A stretch of 64,000 nt of DNA, from the NCBI RefSeq assembly GCF_003664035.1, contig NZ_RCCK01000010.1, forward strand, positions 186,001 through 250,000, given 5' to 3'. The DNA comes from Pedobacter alluvionis (lineage in GTDB: Bacteria > Bacteroidota > Bacteroidia > Sphingobacteriales > Sphingobacteriaceae). Shown here piece by piece: positions 23,793-33,197 of the stretch (the stretch's first letter is position 1; every line of letters begins with the position of its first letter). Position numbers and translations under genes: made by a program. The notes beneath the pieces are model-generated. The model saw only the letters and a list, made by a program, of their open reading frames with translations, was not told where the DNA came from and did no database searches.

Positions 23793-26123
23793 TTAGAGTT
23801 TAACGGAAAGTTTACGGCCATTATAATTAACTGATTTATTAATGGTTTGATTATCAATGCTTGTTCCGTTCTTTTGACTTACCATCACAATATTAAATTT
23901 GCGTTTGCCTAACATGCCTTTAAACTGTCCTTTTCTATCTTCAACGGTAAGTGTTTTTGATGCATCGTTCCATTTGAAGTGGATTTCTGAAAATTCTCCC
24001 TTCTCGTAGTTATAACTGTCATTTTCATCCTCATATAAAACGAAATCACCGTTATCGCCAGGATATATGCGGATATCCAGATCATTCCATCTCTTTTCTG
24101 TTGCATATTGCACTTTTGGCCCCCAAGGCACAATTGAGCCTGCTTTTATGTAAAGTGGTATAATCTCCACCGGCGTTTCACGTTTAACCGTTTGGCCGCC
24201 TTTAAATACTTCACCTGTCCAGAAATCGAACCATTTGCTGGCTGCCGGGAGGTATATTTCCTGATTGGTAACGCCTTTATCGGTAACTGGTGCTACGAGA
24301 AACGAGCTTCCGAACATATACTCCGAGTTGTTTTCGAAACCTGCAGGATCGTTAGGAAATTGTGAGTATAACGGCCGCATAATGGATCCTGCATGATGAG
24401 TTACCGCCCAGGCAGTTGCATAAGTGTATGGCAGTAAGCGGTAGCGCAGGTTGATAAACTTCTCCTGGATATCAAATGCCTGATCTCCTTTTTTGCCGAA
24501 CTGGTATATTTCTCTTGGTATATCGGTGCCGTGCGAACGCATCATTGGTGTAAAGGTTGCAAACTGCATCCAGCGATTATATAATTCCTGAAAATCGGGA
24601 TTTTTTGCGCCACCACCTTTCACAAAGTCACCTGCGAAAAAACCACCAATATCTCCATTCCAGTAAGGTAAACCGGTTAATGAGAAATTTAGTGCTGCCG
24701 GGATCTGTTTTTTTAGTGTAGGCCAGTTAGAACCAACATCTCCGCTCCAGGTGTTTGTTCCATATCGTTGCTGACCTGCAAATGCTGAACGGGTTAACAG
24801 CAGTACGCGTTTAGTGTTACTTACTGCTCTCTGGTGATCATAAACACCACCGGTGTGTTGAAGTGGAAAAGCATTCTCTACGCTTCGGTAACTCCCCAAA
24901 AAAGTAGGCTGATCGAAATCTTTTTCCTTAATGTTAATGTGGTCTGGTTCTGTCGAATCGAGCCACCAGGCATCTATACCCAATGAGAATATGCCTTTGT
25001 TTAGGTAGTCCCAGTAAATGTTGCGGGCAGTAGGGTTACAAACATCATAAGGTTTGGTATTTGCACCCGGCGGCCATGTATCAAAGTTAATGAGCATATT
25101 CTTTGATTTAAACTCCTGGTATTGTGGGGTTTTTGGTGCAAAACCTGGCCATGAAACAATAAAAAGATGGGCGTTAAGCTGGTGTACACTATCTACCATG
25201 GCCTGCGGTTTTGGGAAAGTGCTATGCTCAAAACTCATGGCATTCCAGTTATCATCTTTTCCCCAATATTGCCAGTCCTGTACAATACCATCAAGTGGTA
25301 TTTTTAAAGCTCTGTATTTTTTCACTACATCAACAAGCTCAAACTGGGTTTTGTAGCGCTCGCGCGATTGGCTGAAACCAAATGACCATAAAGGCATCAT
25401 AGGAGATTGCCCGGTAAGCTCACGCATTTGGGCAACTACTCCGTCGCCACCTCCGCCAAACATAAAATAATAATCAGCGCAGTTTCCAACTTCCGAATCA
25501 AATGAAGTTTCCTGAACATTATCTGTAAAAGTAGTTGGTGAATAGTTGTCCCAGAAAATTCCATAACCTTTTACCGATTGGAAGAAAGGAATACACACCC
25601 TTGTGTTCTCTTGTTTAAGGAGTAATTTTTGCCCCCTTTGGTTCAATTTTCCATTCTGCTGCTGTCCAAGCCCATAGATAATTTCGTCCTTCTCTAATAA
25701 ATAGGCCTGTCTAACCGTGTAAGTTGGATTTCCGGCATCGTTTATCGCGGTAAACTGGGTGCCATAATCTTTTTCTGTAAATAACTTCCTGCCATTCAGA
25801 TCCTCAAATAAAACTTTTCCGGTTTCCAGGTTAACCGTTGCAGATATTAGTTTACTGCTGATGGTTACACTTTGTCCGTTGGTTTTAATATCAGGTGTTA
25901 ACTCTTCAGGAAGTTTTATAACAGAGAGGCTTTCTTTTTTTGGCTGGCTCCCTTCTGGCTTTTTAAAAACCCGAACAATAGATGGTGAATAAAAACTTAC
26001 CTCTACATCCATGGATTGAATAATGGCATGGATACCCTGCGGTGTTTTTTGAAAAGACTGGGCATGTACGGAAATGTGGTAGCTTAAAAATAATGTAATT
26101 ACGGCAATAAATTTTCTTTTCAT
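23793..26123 (-). CDS. secreted GH31 alpha-glycosidase (alpha-xylosidase-like)
   Basis: A 776-residue exported enzyme with signal peptide (to about HVHAQ, residue 22), an N-terminal galactose-mutarotase-like domain, the GH31 (beta/alpha)8 barrel and a DUF5110-like C-terminus. The nucleophile Asp389 lies in WWLDSTEPD and the acid/base Asp462 in WSGDVGSNW; both are intact. The barrel also has VQDWQYWG and the LPYWNGDIGGFF loop. The DSTEP form, rather than WxDMNEP of alpha-glucosidases, favours an XylS-like alpha-xylosidase. In this PUL it would remove alpha-linked xylose from imported oligosaccharides. It is the enzyme of the SusCD1 operon; 153 nt and a hairpin (26161-26233) separate it from SusD. 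Confidence 0.9.
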   Translation of the reverse strand: MKRKFIAVITLFLSYHISVHAQSFQKTPQGIHAIIQSMDVEVSFYSPSIVRVFKKPEGSQPKKESLSVIKLPEELTPDIKTNGQSVTISSKLISATVNLETGKVLFEDLNGRKLFTEKDYGTQFTAINDAGNPTYTVRQAYLLEKDEIIYGLGQQQNGKLNQRGQKLLLKQENTRVCIPFFQSVKGYGIFWDNYSPTTFTDNVQETSFDSEVGNCADYYFMFGGGGDGVVAQMRELTGQSPMMPLWSFGFSQSRERYKTQFELVDVVKKYRALKIPLDGIVQDWQYWGKDDNWNAMSFEHSTFPKPQAMVDSVHQLNAHLFIVSWPGFAPKTPQYQEFKSKNMLINFDTWPPGANTKPYDVCNPTARNIYWDYLNKGIFSLGIDAWWLDSTEPDHINIKEKDFDQPTFLGSYRSVENAFPLQHTGGVYDHQRAVSNTKRVLLLTRSAFAGQQRYGTNTWSGDVGSNWPTLKKQIPAALNFSLTGLPYWNGDIGGFFAGDFVKGGGAKNPDFQELYNRWMQFATFTPMMRSHGTDIPREIYQFGKKGDQAFDIQEKFINLRYRLLPYTYATAWAVTHHAGSIMRPLYSQFPNDPAGFENNSEYMFGSSFLVAPVTDKGVTNQEIYLPAASKWFDFWTGEVFKGGQTVKRETPVEIIPLYIKAGSIVPWGPKVQYATEKRWNDLDIRIYPGDNGDFVLYEDENDSYNYEKGEFSEIHFKWNDASKTLTVEDRKGQFKGMLGKRKFNIVMVSQKNGTSIDNQTINKSVNYNGRKLSVKL

Positions 26124-26160
26124 ATTTAATTCAAATTTGAGGCTGGATCATAAGTGTAAA

Positions 26161-26233
26161 TTTGTCATCCTGAGCTTGTCGAAGGACCTCTTTTAAATGT
26201 CTTAAAAGCGTTTCGACAGGCTCAGCGTGACAA
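26161..26233. repeat. imperfect inverted repeat of the GTCATCCTGAGC...GTCGAAG family
   Basis: Left arm 26161-26183 and right arm 26211-26233 are complementary at 20 of 23 positions, with a small inner inverted repeat (26191-26207). It lies between susD and the GH31 gene, where an intercistronic hairpin could attenuate or stabilise mRNA. The same core motif forms the edges of repeat copies A, B and C. Confidence 0.65.
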
Positions 26234-26276
26234 ATTCGACGTCAAAGACAATATGATACTACCTCTCTAATCAGGA

Positions 26277-27914
26277 TTAGTATCCCTGGTTTTGTTTTAT
26301 ATTCGGGTTTTTAGCAAGTTCGGCACGTGGAATGGGTAATAATGTACGGTAATCTCCATTTGGCGAATGTGATAACCACGATTTTTTGGTGAAAACACCA
26401 AATCTGATCATATCTTGTCTACGTCGTCCCTCTGTATTGAATTCCCAGCCCAGTTCATCCAGAAACCTTCCGTACTGAATGTCGCTTCCGCCTTCTACAG
26501 TAGAAGTTAAGTGATTGCGGAGGCCATAGTCATATACGCTTCCTGACAAAAGCTGGCTACCAGTTACGGTTGCTTTTGAAGGATTGCTTAAGAAAGACCT
26601 TTGACGAACCTGTGTTACCAGTGCTGCAGCACCAGCAGCATCTCCTGTTCTTAACAGGCATTCGGCCTTCATCATTAAAACATCGGCATACCTAAGCAAA
26701 GGGAAATCGTTGTTCATCCCTACCAGGGCACCTGGTTTGAATTCAAATTTTCCTAACCTGAAACCATGTACTTCATCTGATTGATCAACACCAGGAAGCT
26801 CATTGATATAAATCAGCGGTTTCCCATTACTTGCACCAATGGTTCCCAATAAAACAGCACCTGCAGCAGTATATTGCTGCCCCTGCACATAATTGTCTTT
26901 TAGCCGGTTATCTTCCGGATCGAATGTGCTTACAAACTGTGGTGTGGCACAGATTCCGCCCCATGGCGAGTTCTTGAAGTTATACGTAGACTGGTTTTCT
27001 GGCTGAAGTGTTTCCATGTGAAGCGTAAAGGCATCGGCGTCATTAGCTGTGAATTTCTCGTCAAAAGGAATGGCAAAAATGGTTTCTCTGCTGCCTTCAT
27101 TTGCATCAAGAAAAATGTTTTTCTGATTGGCTTCCAGCATATATACATTCGATGCTATGATCTCATTACAGGCTGCAATGCATTGAGCATAAGCAGGAGT
27201 GCCGATATATACATTAGCATTCAGGTAAACTTTAGCCAGCAGGGCAGTGGCAGCCCAGTAATTAAACTTACCATAAGTAGCTTGGGTGTTTTCCTTGCTC
27301 AGGTTTGGAAGGCTTTCAGTAAGTTCTTTAACAATAAAAGCATAAACCTGTGCACGTGTGCTCTGCTGTGGAAGAAATCCGGATGGGACATCAAATTTAT
27401 CTACTATAGGTACCCCGCCAAAGAAATCGCAGAGTGCATAATAGTAAGATGCCCTTAAGGCACGCAACTCGGCTATGGTAGCATCTTTACCCGTAGGAAT
27501 TGGAATCAGGTTTGATTGAATCTGATAAAGTACACGGTTGCATGAAGTAATGCCTCCATAAGCATTGTTCCAGATCTGGTAGCTGTTGTCCTCATCGGAT
27601 GTCCATCTATGTTCATGCATCCGGCGATAGATCCCATTGTCAACCCAGCCGTTCGGGCGGGCGGGTATTACGGCTTCATCGCTTGAAATCTCGTTGGTAC
27701 GAAAGATAGAGTTATTGCTTCGCCCGAGCATTAAGGGCCTCCAATAGGTGTAACCTGCGCCAACCAGGGCCGCCACATCAGAGGTATTAGGGGTAAACTT
27801 ATTCTGAATAAATGCGGAGTAATTTTCATCCTTTAACTTCGTGCAGGATGCTAAACTAATAACCAGGACCACAAGTGCCATGATGCCGGTGCTCAATATA
27901 AATCTTGTTTTCAT
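26277..27914 (-). CDS. SusD/RagB-family surface glycan-binding lipoprotein
   Basis: A 545-residue lipoprotein with lipobox LASC (Cys24). It shows the RagB/SusD N-terminal TPR region (NNSIFRTNEISSDEA; YGGITSCNRVLYQI; ELRALRASYYYALCDFFGGVPIVDKF) and the C-terminal SusD domain (RYADVLMMKAECLLRTGDAAGAAALVTQVRQRS; FNTEGRRRQDMIRFGVF). It forms a lid over SusC at the outer membrane and captures oligosaccharides for import. It is 11 nt downstream of SusC in the same operon. Substrate cannot be read from the sequence, but the following GH31 suggests alpha-xylosylated oligosaccharides. Confidence 0.94.
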   Translation of the reverse strand: MKTRFILSTGIMALVVLVISLASCTKLKDENYSAFIQNKFTPNTSDVAALVGAGYTYWRPLMLGRSNNSIFRTNEISSDEAVIPARPNGWVDNGIYRRMHEHRWTSDEDNSYQIWNNAYGGITSCNRVLYQIQSNLIPIPTGKDATIAELRALRASYYYALCDFFGGVPIVDKFDVPSGFLPQQSTRAQVYAFIVKELTESLPNLSKENTQATYGKFNYWAATALLAKVYLNANVYIGTPAYAQCIAACNEIIASNVYMLEANQKNIFLDANEGSRETIFAIPFDEKFTANDADAFTLHMETLQPENQSTYNFKNSPWGGICATPQFVSTFDPEDNRLKDNYVQGQQYTAAGAVLLGTIGASNGKPLIYINELPGVDQSDEVHGFRLGKFEFKPGALVGMNNDFPLLRYADVLMMKAECLLRTGDAAGAAALVTQVRQRSFLSNPSKATVTGSQLLSGSVYDYGLRNHLTSTVEGGSDIQYGRFLDELGWEFNTEGRRRQDMIRFGVFTKKSWLSHSPNGDYRTLLPIPRAELAKNPNIKQNQGY

Positions 27915-27925
27915 GATGTAAAGGA

Positions 27926-30900
27926 TTAAAGATTAAGAGAAAAACCTAGTGTAAAAGTACGGGCGGTAGGATACTTATCCCTGTTATCATTACCCGGTGC
28001 CAAACCGCTCCAGTCTACTTCCGGGTCTAATCCCTTATAGCCAGTAATGGTAAAAGTGTTTAATGAAGAAACATAAACCCTTGCGCCTTTAAGATATTTG
28101 GTTTTTAGCTTGTTAAAGGTATAACCCAATACAATGTTGTCAATTTTCCAGAAATCGCCGTTTTCTACATAATAGCTGTTAAATTCTACAGGCATGTTTT
28201 TATTGAGAACAGCTGTACCAAAAACAGGATCATAAGCTGATGTCAGGCGGTTATAGTTCTGAATACCGGTGTTTTCATAATACATTCTTTGGAAATTGAG
28301 AATCTGAAAACCAAATGCACCACGCATGGTAATGCTTAAATCGAGGTCTTTATACCTGAAGTTATTGTTCCATCCACCGGTAAATTTAGGAATACCGTTT
28401 CCAAGTACTTTTTTATCTTCAAAAGCATGATTAAACTGGCTGTAAGAAACATCTTCGCCATTTTTACCTTCATAAATCCACTGACCATCAGCAGTTACGC
28501 CTTTCACTTTAAATCCGTAAAAATCTCCGATGTTATCACCAACACGCACAATATTGGTAAAAGTGGTTGCTGGCGGGCCTGTTCCCCCCGTAGTGAAAAA
28601 GTCGTTTGTGGCCTGGTATAAATCGTTAGATAAACTAACCAGTTTATTTCTGTTGGTTGAAAAGTTGAAACTTGTTGTCCATTCAAAATCTTTAGTCTGG
28701 ATCGGTACAATGTTTAATAAAACCTCAATACCTTTATTTTGCATGGTACCAACATTTGCCCTTGTACTCGGGAAAAGGTTTGGTGGGCTAGGTACTTGAT
28801 AATCAAATAATAATCCATTATAATTTCTGTTGTAAACATCAACAGTACCCGTAACTCTTCCTTTATACATGCTGAAATCAAGACCAATATTAGTCTCTCT
28901 TTTTTCTTCCCAGCGTAAAGCCGGATTAGGGTTCTGTGTAGGAACGAGTGTCTGGATCCAGTTGCCGTTAGATAACACGTTAGCGCCATAGCCCAATAAG
29001 GCAACAGCGCGGAAACCATCGTTCGGCTGGTTACCGGTTACACCATATCCTGCACGAAGCTTTAAGTCATCAAAAATCGTTTGATCTTTCATAAATGCTT
29101 CGTTGGTGATTTTCCATCCAACAGATACGGATGGAAAATTACCATAAGGTTTTTCAGCACCATAAAGCTGGCTGGCACCTTCTCTTCTTAAAGAGGCCAT
29201 TAACAGGTATCTGTCTTTGTAGCTATAGGTTAACCTGCTAAAAAATCCAATCAGGTTGGTTTCTGAATAGTTACTTCCCAATAGTGCATCTAAAGCGCGG
29301 TTTGCACCACGACCCTGCTGAATATTATAATAACCAAAAGCATCTGTAGGGAAATCATAATTCCGCTCATAGAAATTGAGGGACGAATTATCCTGATAAC
29401 TGTATCCGCCCAATAGCGTGAAACTATGGTCGCCCAGTTTTTTTGAGTATTGAGCTGTAAGCTCAAGCAATCTGTCTATACTTTGGGTAGAACCCAGGGC
29501 GGCATAGCCATTAAGTTTATCTCTGATGTTAGAAATGTGGAATTTCGATTCTGAATAACCACCATTTGAAACATATTTGGTGTATGAACCTAAGGCACTT
29601 AATTTAAGATCCGCAATCGGGTTATAAGTAATCTGCGAATTTAAACGCTGAGTGGTGTTTTGGTTAAGCCCCGTGCTTTCGAAAAGGCGTGCAACTGGGT
29701 TGTCATATTCAAAATTGTTCGGTTCTTCAAAGTAATGTCCATCACTACCAAAAAGGGGAGAGGTTGGGTTACGGATCAGGGCCTGACGGTAAACAACACC
29801 ATTGAAACTTTCACCATCCTGGGTTTGGGTATATTTATTGTTCTGTACCAAAACGCCCATGTTAATTTTTACCTTATTATCAAACATGGAGTGATTAATA
29901 TCTGCCCTTGCAGTAAGCGTAGAGTTGTCAGATTTTTTAAATATCCCGTTAAAATAGCGGTAGTTTACGGTAGCCAGGTAATTGGTTTGTCCGTTACCCC
30001 CGCGGAAAGTAATATTGTGGATGTTGGTAATAGGTGTTTTATTAGAAATCTCTTTTAACCAATCCGTGCTCGTGCCAAGATCGTATGATGCAAGACGCGT
30101 TCCTTCGGCAATCTGCCTGCGGTAATCATCGGCAGTAAGCATGTTGAGTTTTCTGGCAATAGTTTGTGTACTTACAGAGCCACTATATTCTACCACATTG
30201 CTATTCTTTCCTGAAGATCTTTTAGTGGTAACGATAATTACACCATTGGTACCGCGTACACCATAAATGGCTGCTGCTGAACCATCTTTTAATACATCTA
30301 TTGATTCAATATCCTCCGGTGCAACCAGCTTAAGGCTACTTGGCACACCATCTACAATAACAAGCGGATCGGCATTGGCGCCAAAAAGCGTATTGTTTCC
30401 GCGAAGCCTGATTTTGCTGCCTGAGGTAGGATCGCCACTTGGCGTATTAACGGTTAGTCCGGCTACTTTACCCTGAATTAACTGGCCAGCATCTAATACC
30501 GGCGATTTTACAAAATTCTCGGCTTTAACACTCGCTACAGAACTTGTTACATCACCTTTGCGTTGCAATCCATATCCGATTACAACTACATCGGTTAAAT
30601 TATTAAGTTCGGCCTTTAGCTGAACATTGATTTCAGTTCTGTTGTTGACTGCGATTTCCTGAGAAGCGAAGCCTACGGAGCTAAAAATCAATGTTTCGCT
30701 CCCAATAGGAACCTTAAGGCTATAGGTTCCATTCGGTGCGGTTTGAACACCTGTATTGGTACCTTTAATTTTAATGCTAACAGAAGGAATTGGAAGACCA
30801 GCCTCATCAGTAACTTTACCTGTTACGGAGATTTCAGCTATTTTATTTATTGTGGGTTCAACTATCGCTCTTCGCTGGATGATGATAATATTATCTTCAA

Positions 30901-31222
30901 GTTTATAGCTGATGGGTTGTGACCTCAGCGAGAGATCCAGGGCCTCTGCCAAACTCATTTTGTTAATTTCGATACTCACCGGATGAGTTCCGCTAAGCAT
31001 TTGCCTGGTGTACAAAAACTGGTAACCGGTTTGGCGCTCAATTTCCTTGAAAATTTTTTCGACAGCCGCATTCTTTTTTGAAAGTGTTACCGTTTGTCCG
31101 CTGCTGGCTAACGAGAGCTGTAACATTAAGGAAACTAAAAGTAAGCATGTTAATTTCATAACCAGTAGCGGTTTACGCAGATAGGCCAGAAGCCTATTTA
31201 CGCGTGATGCATAATAATTCAT
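27926..31222 (-). CDS. SusC/RagA TonB-dependent outer-membrane transporter with STN domain
   Basis: A 1098-residue outer-membrane receptor. After the signal region (MKLTCLLLVSLMLQLSLASS; an alternative start at residue 22) comes the STN signalling domain (~45-115; VTLSKKNAAVEKIFKEIERQ, SLAEALDLSL), the carboxypeptidase-regulatory-like domain (~130-210; VTGKVTDEAGLPIPSVSIKI), the plug with DVVVIGYG and RGNNTLFG, SAAAIYGVRGTNGVIIVTTK, then the 22-strand barrel ending FTLGFSLNL. The STN domain couples substrate binding to the FecR anti-sigma gene immediately upstream. This is a complete, inducible importer. Confidence 0.95.
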   Translation of the reverse strand: MNYYASRVNRLLAYLRKPLLVMKLTCLLLVSLMLQLSLASSGQTVTLSKKNAAVEKIFKEIERQTGYQFLYTRQMLSGTHPVSIEINKMSLAEALDLSLRSQPISYKLEDNIIIIQRRAIVEPTINKIAEISVTGKVTDEAGLPIPSVSIKIKGTNTGVQTAPNGTYSLKVPIGSETLIFSSVGFASQEIAVNNRTEINVQLKAELNNLTDVVVIGYGLQRKGDVTSSVASVKAENFVKSPVLDAGQLIQGKVAGLTVNTPSGDPTSGSKIRLRGNNTLFGANADPLVIVDGVPSSLKLVAPEDIESIDVLKDGSAAAIYGVRGTNGVIIVTTKRSSGKNSNVVEYSGSVSTQTIARKLNMLTADDYRRQIAEGTRLASYDLGTSTDWLKEISNKTPITNIHNITFRGGNGQTNYLATVNYRYFNGIFKKSDNSTLTARADINHSMFDNKVKINMGVLVQNNKYTQTQDGESFNGVVYRQALIRNPTSPLFGSDGHYFEEPNNFEYDNPVARLFESTGLNQNTTQRLNSQITYNPIADLKLSALGSYTKYVSNGGYSESKFHISNIRDKLNGYAALGSTQSIDRLLELTAQYSKKLGDHSFTLLGGYSYQDNSSLNFYERNYDFPTDAFGYYNIQQGRGANRALDALLGSNYSETNLIGFFSRLTYSYKDRYLLMASLRREGASQLYGAEKPYGNFPSVSVGWKITNEAFMKDQTIFDDLKLRAGYGVTGNQPNDGFRAVALLGYGANVLSNGNWIQTLVPTQNPNPALRWEEKRETNIGLDFSMYKGRVTGTVDVYNRNYNGLLFDYQVPSPPNLFPSTRANVGTMQNKGIEVLLNIVPIQTKDFEWTTSFNFSTNRNKLVSLSNDLYQATNDFFTTGGTGPPATTFTNIVRVGDNIGDFYGFKVKGVTADGQWIYEGKNGEDVSYSQFNHAFEDKKVLGNGIPKFTGGWNNNFRYKDLDLSITMRGAFGFQILNFQRMYYENTGIQNYNRLTSAYDPVFGTAVLNKNMPVEFNSYYVENGDFWKIDNIVLGYTFNKLKTKYLKGARVYVSSLNTFTITGYKGLDPEVDWSGLAPGNDNRDKYPTARTFTLGFSLNL

Positions 31223-31354
31223 ATATTTGAATGTTTGGGTTTATACTTGGTTGTACTATTGTCTGGAATACTTGGTGGCGATCCAAACGTCAGGTCAGAG
31301 TGTTACAGCACTCTGGCTTTTGTTTCATGGATGGGCCAGCCTATTTTTGTAAGG

Positions 31355-32545
31355 TTATGGCATAATGGTCACGCTCCTTCCCTTGATTTTAAAGTGTAAC
31401 AATCCGGTCAGCTCCAGCCTGTGGAGCACTTCTTCCAAATTCTTGGATTTTGGAATCGAACCGACAAATTCTTCCTGTGTTACTTCACCCTGATATTTGA
31501 CATCAACATCATACCATCTCGATATTTTTCCCATCACCGTGCCGATGCGTTCATGTTCAAATGAAAAATTTCCGTTTTTCCATCCCATCACGTGGTTCGT
31601 ATCAACATTAACAATACCGATGTTATGACTTAAAATGGCCTGCTGACCAGGTAAAATTATTTTTTTTCTATCACCTTTATTTACCTCTACCGAACCCTGA
31701 AGCAAGGTTGTTTTAGGCATTTCGCCATCCCCGTATGCGCAGATATTAAAATGCGTGCCCAGTACTTTTACATTTGAGCCCTCAAAATCGACGATGAAAG
31801 GTTTGTTAGGATTATGGGCTACCTCAAAATAAGCTTCGCCTTGAAGGGCAATTTTTCTGGTATTGCCCGAAAAAACTACCGGATAAGTTATTTTACTTTC
31901 TGCATTTAACCAAACTTTACTCCCATCAGGGAGATTAACGCAATACTGTCCGCCACGGGGTGTTTCGATGGTGTTTGAATTACCCGATGCTAAAGCGGCA
32001 GCTGTATTGATTTTTGTGTATTTTAAAAGGCCGTTGCTTTGTTTTTCGATAGAATAGCCATTTTCTACAGCGAGTTGTCCATTTGTAAAATTATTTACTT
32101 CAATGCGCTTACCGTTCGAGAGAATCAGCAATACTTTGTCACTTCCTCCATAGATTGCTTTTGCATGCGGGGTGTTTGTGTTTTTTGACAATGCAATACG
32201 TTTGTTCCCATCTGCATTAGCATAGTACAAAAATATAGATGAGCAGGCTAGAACCAATACTGCAGCGGTAGCCATGAGTTTAAAGGCTGAGCGTTTCCAG
32301 AATGGTATGCTCATATCCTCTAAAGCATCTAAGCGCATTTCGATCTTTTTCGCTAAATCTTCGTTCTGTTCTACCGCTACGCTGTCTGTTTTTTTTTCGA
32401 ATGATGCGCTGTACTCTTGCATGAATGCGTTTAGCTCAGGCTGATCTAATTGCTTTAACCAATTAAAAAAGTCCTGCTGTTCAGTCGCAGTCAATTCACC
32501 CTGAATCAATTTTTGCCTGAGTTGCTCAACATCCTTTTGTTCCAT
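31355..32545 (-). CDS. FecR-family anti-sigma factor
   Basis: A 396-residue inner-membrane protein: cytoplasmic helical N-terminus (~1-85), one transmembrane helix (~88-108), a periplasmic FecR domain (~190-290; TPRGGQYCVNLPDGSKVWLNAESKI, ALQGEAYFEVAHNPNKPFIVD, VLGTHFNICAY, LLQGSVEV) and a DUF4974 C-terminus (~320-393; FEHERIGTVMGKISRWYDVDVKY). It receives the signal from the STN domain of SusC1 and releases the sigma factor encoded 40 nt upstream. Operon order sigma, anti-sigma, SusC, SusD is the classical one. Confidence 0.94.
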   Translation of the reverse strand: MEQKDVEQLRQKLIQGELTATEQQDFFNWLKQLDQPELNAFMQEYSASFEKKTDSVAVEQNEDLAKKIEMRLDALEDMSIPFWKRSAFKLMATAAVLVLACSSIFLYYANADGNKRIALSKNTNTPHAKAIYGGSDKVLLILSNGKRIEVNNFTNGQLAVENGYSIEKQSNGLLKYTKINTAAALASGNSNTIETPRGGQYCVNLPDGSKVWLNAESKITYPVVFSGNTRKIALQGEAYFEVAHNPNKPFIVDFEGSNVKVLGTHFNICAYGDGEMPKTTLLQGSVEVNKGDRKKIILPGQQAILSHNIGIVNVDTNHVMGWKNGNFSFEHERIGTVMGKISRWYDVDVKYQGEVTQEEFVGSIPKSKNLEEVLHRLELTGLLHFKIKGRSVTIMP

Positions 32546-32585
32546 ATCTGCTTAAGACGGATGTGGAACAAAAAAGGCCCCCTCG

Positions 32586-33197
32586 TTAAAGAAAAAAATA
32601 TAGAAAAGAAATAAAAGGTGCAATCCTGTATAAATGTTTCAGGTGATTTCTTAGAAAAGCTATTCCGGTATAGAGTTGTTTTTTGACTACCGATTTTGAT
32701 ATTTTTAACTGTAGTGCAATTTCATCAAGAGAAAGGTCATCGTTTATTTTGAGCTCAACAATTCTTTTTCTTTTTTCAGGAAGCAGGTTAATGCCACTGT
32801 ATAGCTGGCTTAAGGTCTGTGAATAAATTAAATTATCGTCTGTGCTAACAGAACAGTTCTCTTCAAGGTTTTTTGAAACCTCTTTTATCCTGATCTGTGT
32901 CCTGGATTTTCGGATATGATCGATTAAAAGGTTGCGCGCACAACGGTAAAGGTAAGGTTTGAAGGATCCGATAAGGGGCAGGTTTTTTCTATTAAGCCAT
33001 ATTTTAACAAAGATGTCCTGCACAAGTTCATCTGCCAGATCGGTATTGCCAGAAATCGAAGCGACAAATTTTCGTAAATTTTGGAGGTATTTTTTATACA
33101 ACAAATTAAACGCGAGACGATCACCATCAGTTACGCGCAACAAAAGTTCTATTTCCTCTGAAACATCTTTCATCTGTTTGATAAATTTGGTTAGCAT
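32586..33197 (-). CDS. FecI-like ECF sigma factor
   Basis: A 203-residue ECF sigma factor with sigma region 2 (RLAFNLLYKKYLQNLRKFVAS, ADELVQDIFVKIWLNRKNL, FKPYLYRCARNLLIDHIRKS) and region 4 (LLPEKRKRIVELKINDDLSLDEIALQLKISKSVVKKQLYTGI). It directs transcription of the SusC1-SusD1-GH31 operon when FecR releases it. The start at 33197 is used; MKDVSEE at residue 9 is an alternative. It stands at the head of the minus-strand PUL, divergent from SusC2. Confidence 0.93.
   Translation of the reverse strand: MLTKFIKQMKDVSEEIELLLRVTDGDRLAFNLLYKKYLQNLRKFVASISGNTDLADELVQDIFVKIWLNRKNLPLIGSFKPYLYRCARNLLIDHIRKSRTQIRIKEVSKNLEENCSVSTDDNLIYSQTLSQLYSGINLLPEKRKRIVELKINDDLSLDEIALQLKISKSVVKKQLYTGIAFLRNHLKHLYRIAPFISFLYFFL

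Noticed and set aside
29660..30476. Several frames antisense to SusC1
   Set aside because: They are shadows of the well-supported TonB-dependent transporter reading frame.
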